10,000 bases of DNA from positions 2,663,079-2,673,078 of the forward strand of contig NW_004457740.1 in assembly GCF_000188695.1 (NCBI RefSeq), given 5' to 3'. Positions 6,015 through 10,000 of the stretch are shown one piece after another. Position 1 is the stretch's first letter. Every line of letters starts with the position of its first letter. The notes beneath the pieces are model-generated. The model ran no database searches. It was given only the letters and a program-made list of their open reading frames with translations, and was not told the origin of the DNA. Position numbers and translations under genes: made by a program. Source of the DNA: Salpingoeca rosetta. Its lineage: Eukaryota > Opisthokonta > Choanoflagellata > Craspedida > Salpingoecidae.

Positions 6015-9000
6015 GACAAACAAACAAGCGCACCTGGTTCTTGAGCATTTCGCGAAGGACACGAAGCGCCTGCTCGCGCACAGACGTTTCGTCGTCGTTC
6101 AAGAGCTCAAGCAGAACGTTAAGCAAGTCGGTAAAGTGGTACTTCCACAGGCTCTGACGCCCCTCGCGTGACACGCGGATGAGCCAGTGCAGCGTCTTTG
6201 TGATCGACTGCTCAAACACACACCAGGTGGCGATGGCAACGGCAAAAGAGGGGGAGAGTGAGGGGAGGGAAGGGATGAGTGAGTGGTGATTGGTGATTTG
6301 GTGAGTAGGAGCGCTGTGCGTACCAAGGTGTAGTGGAGAGAGCCACAAGCGACATTAGGTGTACAGACACCAACACATCATTTACACACACACACACATA
6401 CGCACGCACTGACATACACACGCACACACATCCACACATATCCACGCGTACCTCGTCTTCGTGCGAGGACTTGAGAGTGTCGATGGCGCGCTCAACGTGC
6501 TGCAGCGCCTCGCCACTCACGGAATCCGACGACTCAACAGACACGCGCGAACCCTTGCGAGATTTCAGGTGACAAGAGGGATGGTGATGGTAAGGGCAGG
6601 ATGCAACGGAGCAAACGACGACAGCACACAATCAAGTCATCATCGTCATGCCCATACCCATACACACACACATACACACATACACACATACATACATACA
6701 TACATACATACATACACACACACTCACACATACATACATACATACATACATACATACATACATACATACATACATACATACATACATACATACATACATA
6801 CATACATACATACATACATACATACATGCATGCATGCATGCATGCATGCACACCTGTGAATAGAGCGACTGTCGGGAGCCCTGCTGTTGGTGCAGACGCT
6901 CCCTGTTTCGCCTGTACTCGCGCCGCCGTGCCTCCACCAGCTCCTCGTACGTCAACCGGCGCCCCTCCTCATCGCCATCTCCGATGTCACCGCTGTCTGC
7001 CGTCGCGCGAGTGGCTGCCCTATCGCCATCGCTGCTGTCGTGTTGGCGCCCGTGTGCAGCAGAGCCAATGCGGCCGTTGACGGCAGATGTGTTCTCGTAT
7101 GTGCTCGGGTTGTACGACTTTGCGTCGAGCGAGCGTCCGTTCAGCCCAACACGGGCGTCCCTGTTCTCCTTCAGATCGCGGCGTGCATCGCCGAGGGCAG
7201 TTGCTGTCTCATCACGCTCACCATCATCACCACCGTGTGGGCGCAGGTGTTGTCGCACGTCACCCGCTGTCGTCGCACTCTTGGCATCATCGCCTGCAAT
7301 CACCAGCGAGTCTGCCTCGTCTCCGGCCTCCCCTGTCTCATCTGCGCCATCACTGCCGGCTGTGGCATCGCCATAATCATCACCAGCACCAGCACCACCG
7401 GCCCGAGCAAGCGCCGCGCGCTGTGCTTCCCGCAACTGCATGGCTGACATAGACACGCTAAAGTGCTCCTCATCGTCCTCCTCCTCTCCCTCTTCCTCCG
7501 TTGCTGCTTGCACCTCGTGCTCTTGCCCTTGATCTTCCTCAGGGCCATTGCGACGGCGCAGCTGCTGTTGCCGCTGCCGCACGCCTGCGAGCTGGTCGTC
7601 GCTTGCGCTGCGTGCATGCAGGCCCGCAAGGCTCGCCAGGCTCCCGGAATGCATCATCACATCGGATCTGGATTCCTCCTCCACAACAGACCGGCCCTCA
7701 GTGTCCTGGTCATCATCGTGATCATCGCTGTCATCGTACCGCACTGGCTGCTCTGTCAACAGCTCCCAGTCGCGCACATGTACGGTGAGAATCTGGCGCG
7801 CCGCGTCTGCTTCGGCCAGCGGCAGCGCAGCGAGGATGCGGGCAAAGAGCGGAGGATGCACCTCAAACACCATCACCAGCACCGACGTCGACGCACGCCG
7901 CAGGTCCGCGCTCTTTGGCTCTGTGGACGGTGGTGGTGGTGGTGGAGGTTTGAGGCGGAGTGAAAGGATGTGTGTGTGTGCATGTGTGGGGGGGGGAATG
8001 TTCACGACGAAGGGTGAGGCGAGGAAAGCGACTTGTACGAACATGAAGCCCAACTCGGTTGTGAGAGCATGCGTCCACTCGCAACAAACGCAGCAAACCA
8101 AGCTCAAAGCAACGTCGCACAAACAATCCAACAATCAAACAACCAAACAACATGCGACGCAGCAAACGCAGCCCAAAGCAACGCCGCACCGTTTGTCATC
8201 TGGATGATGGTGCGCATGGCTGATCGGTACTCCGAGGGGCTCATCTCGTGCACAGCCTCCAGATCCCGCGGTTTTGCAAATGTCAGCACGCCACCAAGAT
8301 ACTCAACCGTCGCCAGCTTCGCCTGTTATTGTTGTTGTCGCGAGGGTGGTGATAAATGAATGGACCAGTTCATCAGGCATGCGAGTGTGGTGATGTGGGG
8401 TGATGTAGACAAGACTTGAGCACACGTCGAGTAGACACAAGCAAACAAACACACAGGCACAGTCACAGCCAGACAGACACAGACACAGACAGACACAAAC
8501 ACAGACACAGACAGACAGACAGGCACACACACACAGAAACAGACACAAATACACACACTCGCACGAGTGGATGCCAAAACTGCGCTACCTTGGAGTTCTG
8601 CGGTTGGGTCTGATCAATGAGGAACTTGAAGAGATGCGAAATTTGCAGCTGTGGCGGGAACGTGTTGCGGATCAAATCCAGCAGGTGCAGCACCTACGCA
8701 GCCCATACACACACGTGTGCGTGTGCGTGTGCGTGTGCGTGTGAGATGGAACAATTGACGTCAAGCGGTTGACGTGCTGGGGTTGGTGTGTGTTGTTCTC
8801 ATCTCTCAAGATGGCGAGTCTGCAGGACGCGCAATGGGCGGGCGTATGGCGGTGGTTGGTGAATGCATGCAAGGACAGGCAAGAAACGCAACGGACCTTC
8901 TCCTGTATTTTCTGCTGCACACCGCCTCCAAACTTGAGCAGCAAGCTGGGCACCACGTCGCGCAGCCAGCCAGGTGGGAGGTCACGCTGGGTCGTGTTGC

Positions 9001-10000
9001 AGCGGCAATGCAATCGACAATGAGCGGTGAGCAGAGGTGGGTGAAGGTGACAAGCAAGTGCATACATGAACTGTGTCACGAGTGCACAGGCATGACTTGC
9101 AACACGCACGCAAGCAGCAACACATGCACGTACCCGCAAGCATACCCACACACGCACACGCACACGCACACACACACCTGATAGATGACGACGAGCTCTG
9201 CAATGGCGTCGACGACAGCGATGAAGACTTTGTTGTGCGTCTCAGACAGCTGCAAGCACGACAACAAGGAATGGACAGCGAACAATCATGTGGGAAAGTG
9301 AGTGGAGATGGTGGTGGTGGCGCGATTGCGTGGGAGCGTGTCCGCGTGTGGCGTGTGTTAGTAACAGCACCACCAGTAACAGCACCAACGGTAACAGCGC
9401 CAACGGTAACAGCAGCGACAGGGCAGGTTGGTGCATGCCAGGGCGGCGACCTGTCGTGCGAAGAAGCTACAGACGCGGTTGAGTTCGCGAGCGGAGGGCG
9501 TTGTTCTGCTGCGGAGAAGATCCTTGAGGTCCTGCACCGCCTGTAGGCGAACCGCCCAGTCCGTGCTCTTGCTGTCCTCAACAACCTGAGCAAAAGACTG
9601 GCCAAACGTGGAGAGGTTCTCGCTCTGGCCGCGCAGGCTGGTGCGAGATGCGCTGGCGGTGCTGTGACGGCCGGGACGGCGGACGCTGGGGGAGGGCGAC
9701 TGGTGGGGGGGGGATGAAGCGGGGGCAGCAAGAAGCGTGTTGGTGGAGTTTGGAATGGAGGCGCAAGGAACAAGAGAAACGCCAGAACACACACAGATAC
9801 ACATACAAACAGACACACAGATGCACAGACACACAGATACACATACACACGCACCCCCACTGAGAGGCGACCACTGGAGGAGAGGGGCCCTGTTGCGCGC
9901 GGGAGGCGTGACGGCGACGGCGCAATGGCGGACAGGCGGTGGCGCGGTGGTTTGGACACGCTTGGTGGGGCTCCACTGCGCTGGCTGCGGGGCGTCGTGC
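4383..10000 (-). CDS. CLASP: CLASP family microtubule regulator, 3' portion with 14 exons (5' end beyond right edge)
   Basis: CLASPs bind microtubule plus ends through EB proteins and tubulin through TOG domains, promoting rescue and pausing and linking microtubules to cortex, Golgi and kinetochores. Exons on the minus strand: 10000-9855, 9699-9451, 9249-9178, 8986-8897, 8693-8589, 8322-8190, 7920-6854, 6553-6452, 6207-6034, 5741-5682, 5434-5273, 5070-5002, 4749-4649, 4464-4383 (TGA). All introns are GT-AG, every join keeps frame, and 869 residues result. Order: Ser/Arg/Pro-rich segment 1-85 with SRLP; TOG3 about 90-325; acidic linker about 326-625; C-terminal TOG-like domain to 869. Near-diagnostic matches to human CLASP include FLIDQTQ, EPKSADLRRA (human EPKSSDVRKA), ALRVLREMLKNQ, LAAIRYLTKV, EVRKAVV and KLVEVYIQRAK. 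Uncertain points: the first donor (9855 or 9861, both in frame) and the AAG acceptor at 6554. No other family fits. Confidence 0.95.
4506..4542. repeat. GT-type repeat in last CLASP intron
   Basis: Imperfect GT/GC alternation lies in the 4648-4465 intron near its acceptor. In the CLASP transcript it reads as CA repeat, opposite to most other introns of the gene. Confidence 0.85.
4818..4890. repeat. GTGCAT/GT repeat in CLASP intron
   Basis: Imperfect GTGTGCAT units and pure GT lie in the 5001-4750 intron. In the transcript sense this is CA-rich. A TATAAAT word at its right end is not taken as a promoter. Confidence 0.85.
5074..5137. repeat. CA repeat abutting a CLASP acceptor
   Basis: Two blocks of CA are split by AAA. 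In the sense strand it is UG repeat ending two bases before the acceptor AG at 5072-5071, so UG replaces the usual polypyrimidine tract of the 5272-5071 intron. Confidence 0.95.
5530..5571. repeat. CA repeat in CLASP intron
   Basis: About 21 uninterrupted CA units lie in the 5681-5435 intron, reading as UG repeat in the transcript. This one is mid-intron rather than next to a splice site. Confidence 0.95.
5953..6013. repeat. CA repeat in CLASP intron
   Basis: CA with two CG interruptions lies in the 6033-5742 intron, starting 20 bases inside the donor. It reads as UG repeat in the transcript. Confidence 0.95.
6383..6443. repeat. Degenerate CA repeat next to a CLASP donor
   Basis: CA with CG, TA and TC interruptions fills the donor-proximal part of the 6451-6208 intron, whose donor is GTACGC. 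It is UG-rich in the transcript. Confidence 0.85.
6659..6849. repeat. CATA tetranucleotide array with a TGCA array, next to a CLASP donor
   Basis: Mixed CA/CATA (6660-6727), then an almost pure CATA array (about 6728-6826), then a TGCA array (6827-6849) that ends two bases from the donor GTGTGC at 6853-6848. It takes up two-thirds of the 300-bp intron. The reading frames through it (Met-Tyr-Val-Cys or Tyr-Ile-His-Thr) are not genes. Confidence 0.97.
6854..7920 (-). other. CLASP large exon: end of TOG3 plus acidic linker
   Basis: This 1,067-bp exon is far larger than the rest (60-249 bp). Its first 60 or so codons finish TOG3. Residues 326-620 are a low-complexity linker with acidic tracts at 327-337 (DDSDDHDDDQD) and 405-416 (TEEEGEEEDDEE). 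Gly/Ala/Asp-rich sequence follows, then YNPSTY at 534-539, and a basic, helix-prone stretch at 585-606 (YEELVEARRREYRRNRER). The animal CLASP linker is Ser/Thr-rich and less acidic. No stop interrupts the frame, so it is real coding sequence. Confidence 0.9.
7970..7997. repeat. GT run and nine-G run in CLASP intron
   Basis: A short GT repeat is followed by nine G in the 8189-7921 intron. In the transcript this is CA and C-rich and lies near the acceptor, together with CCA repeats. Confidence 0.85.
8442..8559. repeat. CAGA/CA repeat in CLASP intron
   Basis: Imperfect ACAGAC and CA units lie in the donor half of the 8588-8323 intron. In the transcript it reads as UG/UGUC. Confidence 0.9.
8706..8743. 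repeat. GTGTGC repeat in CLASP intron
   Basis: A short CA run is followed by GTGTGC hexamers close to the acceptor of the 8896-8694 intron. In the transcript it is CACACG, opposite to the UG type. Confidence 0.85.
9147..9177. repeat. CA repeat forming the CLASP donor itself
   Basis: The intron 9177-8987 begins GTGTGTGTGT on the minus strand, so its 5' splice site is simply the first GT of the repeat after CAG. The exact donor is fixed by the CAG and by the protein alignment. Confidence 0.9.
9360..9419. repeat. 15-bp minisatellite, four units, in CLASP intron
   Basis: Four 15-bp units with the core GTAACAGC lie in the 9450-9250 intron. A TACTAAC heptamer on the minus strand (9363-9357) overlaps the edge of the array, a perfect match to the consensus branch sequence but over 100 bases from the acceptor. 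Confidence 0.9.
9786..9853. repeat. CA/CAGA repeat next to a CLASP donor
   Basis: Imperfect ACACAGAT/ACACAT units fill the donor side of the 9854-9700 intron, starting right at the donor GTGCGT. In the transcript it is UG-rich. Confidence 0.9.
9855..10000 (-). other. CLASP exon (partial): Ser/Arg/Pro-rich EB-binding-type segment
   Basis: Two bases of a split codon, then 48 codons in the frame starting at 9998. The peptide is rich in Ser, Pro and Arg and holds PSRLPRATG (residues 29-37), an SxLP core in basic surroundings. In known CLASPs this region, between TOG2 and TOG3, carries SxIP motifs that bind EB1. The frame was chosen because both possible donors join it in phase 0 to the next exon and because composition fits. 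The other two frames are also open, so this exon is less certain than the rest. Confidence 0.7.

Larger units (their letters stand above)
4383..6553 (-). other. CLASP C-terminal TOG-like domain (seven exons)
   Basis: Residues about 621-869 match the CLASP C-terminal domain, which in animals binds CLIP-170, CENP-E, LL5-beta and other partners rather than tubulin. Blocks in order are HWLIRVSREG, WKYHFTDLLNVLLELL, REQALRVLREMLKNQ, AVLPKVLECH, ADEALTHLSNIAP, ILLAAIRYLTKVISR, PSFMPGLLKSF, EVRKAVVTALVQFC, ERAKPYLQSLSSGQQKL and VEVYIQRAK. Each has a clear human counterpart at the same spacing. The stop TGA (4385-4383) follows shortly after the last conserved helix, so the C-terminus is complete. Confidence 0.94.
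7742..9590 (-). other. CLASP TOG3 domain (six exons)
   Basis: HEAT-type helical repeats span about residues 90-325. Trp96 and Arg99 in TDWAVRL sit at the tubulin-facing first loop of TOG domains; human CLASP also has Trp here. Then LKDLLRSR, ARELNRVCSFFARQ, KVFIAVVDAI, GWLRDVVPSLLLKFG, LFKFLIDQTQPQNSK and EPKSADLRRASTSVLVMVF follow the human order without gaps larger than a few residues. The close register across six exons is the main support for the splice sites. Confidence 0.92.

Noticed and set aside
5074..6443. Regular CA repeats spaced a few hundred bases apart, array-like at first sight
   Set aside because: The units have no spacers or conserved direct repeats of CRISPR type. They are intronic microsatellites in a eukaryotic gene.
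6461..7080. Plus-strand frames through the CATA array (Tyr-Ile-His-Thr repeat protein)
   Set aside because: A tetranucleotide array is open in several frames by nature. It lies in a CLASP intron.
6887..7447. 186-residue plus-strand frame
   Set aside because: Antisense to the large CLASP exon, whose minus-strand frame is continuous with TOG3. No recognisable protein.
7785..8207. Plus-strand frames of 100-140 residues at 7463-8207
   Set aside because: Antisense to CLASP exons and introns, with mixed low-complexity composition and no family match.
8756..8763. TGACGTCA (CRE-type palindrome)
   Set aside because: A single 8-mer inside a CLASP intron; chance occurrence in 10 kb is not rare and no promoter is near.

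Overview
This is a eukaryotic nuclear window: three protein genes, two of them split by short spliceosomal introns, with no operon structure and very many simple repeats. All three proteins align by eye, from memory, to well-known families. The combination is an opisthokont-style intron-rich CLASP, an ORC4 close to the animal form, and an aspartate-semialdehyde dehydrogenase of the plant/bacterial type, which animals lack. With GC-rich coding sequence and introns of about 155-300 bp, this fits a choanoflagellate (Salpingoeca/Monosiga type). The organism is my inference; the three gene families are not in serious doubt.

Layout. 1-1212 (minus): the 5' part of an aspartate-semialdehyde dehydrogenase gene with a likely mitochondrial presequence. 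One 282-bp intron (38-319) holds a long CA/GT repeat, and the second exon runs off the left edge. 1213-1523: a short divergent intergenic region with a GA repeat, probably the shared promoter. 1524-3422 (plus): an intronless ORC4 gene with a disordered N-terminal extension of about 200 residues. 3424-3606: a long GT repeat just past the ORC4 stop. 3607-4382: convergent intergenic DNA without a recognisable gene. 4383-10000 (minus): the 3' two-thirds or so of a CLASP gene. I reconstructed 14 exons and 13 introns (869 residues). They cover the Ser/Arg/Pro-rich EB-binding region, TOG3, an acidic linker and the C-terminal TOG-like domain to the stop codon. TOG1/TOG2 would lie beyond the right edge.

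The genes do unrelated jobs: aspartate-family amino acid synthesis, replication-origin licensing, and microtubule rescue and attachment. Neighbourhood carries no functional message beyond a divergent promoter (ASADH/ORC4) and convergent 3' ends (ORC4/CLASP).

I see no mobile element, CRISPR array, rRNA, tRNA or new multi-gene system. The most interesting signals are in RNA processing. Most CLASP introns carry a UG-type repeat in the sense strand, often touching the 5' splice site. The 5' splice sites favour GTNCG over GTRAG. Introns fall almost always in phase 0. At protein level the main points are the mitochondrial-looking plant-type ASADH, an Asp-to-Glu change in the ORC4 Walker B motif, and a YNPxxY motif in the CLASP linker that seems shared with the human protein.
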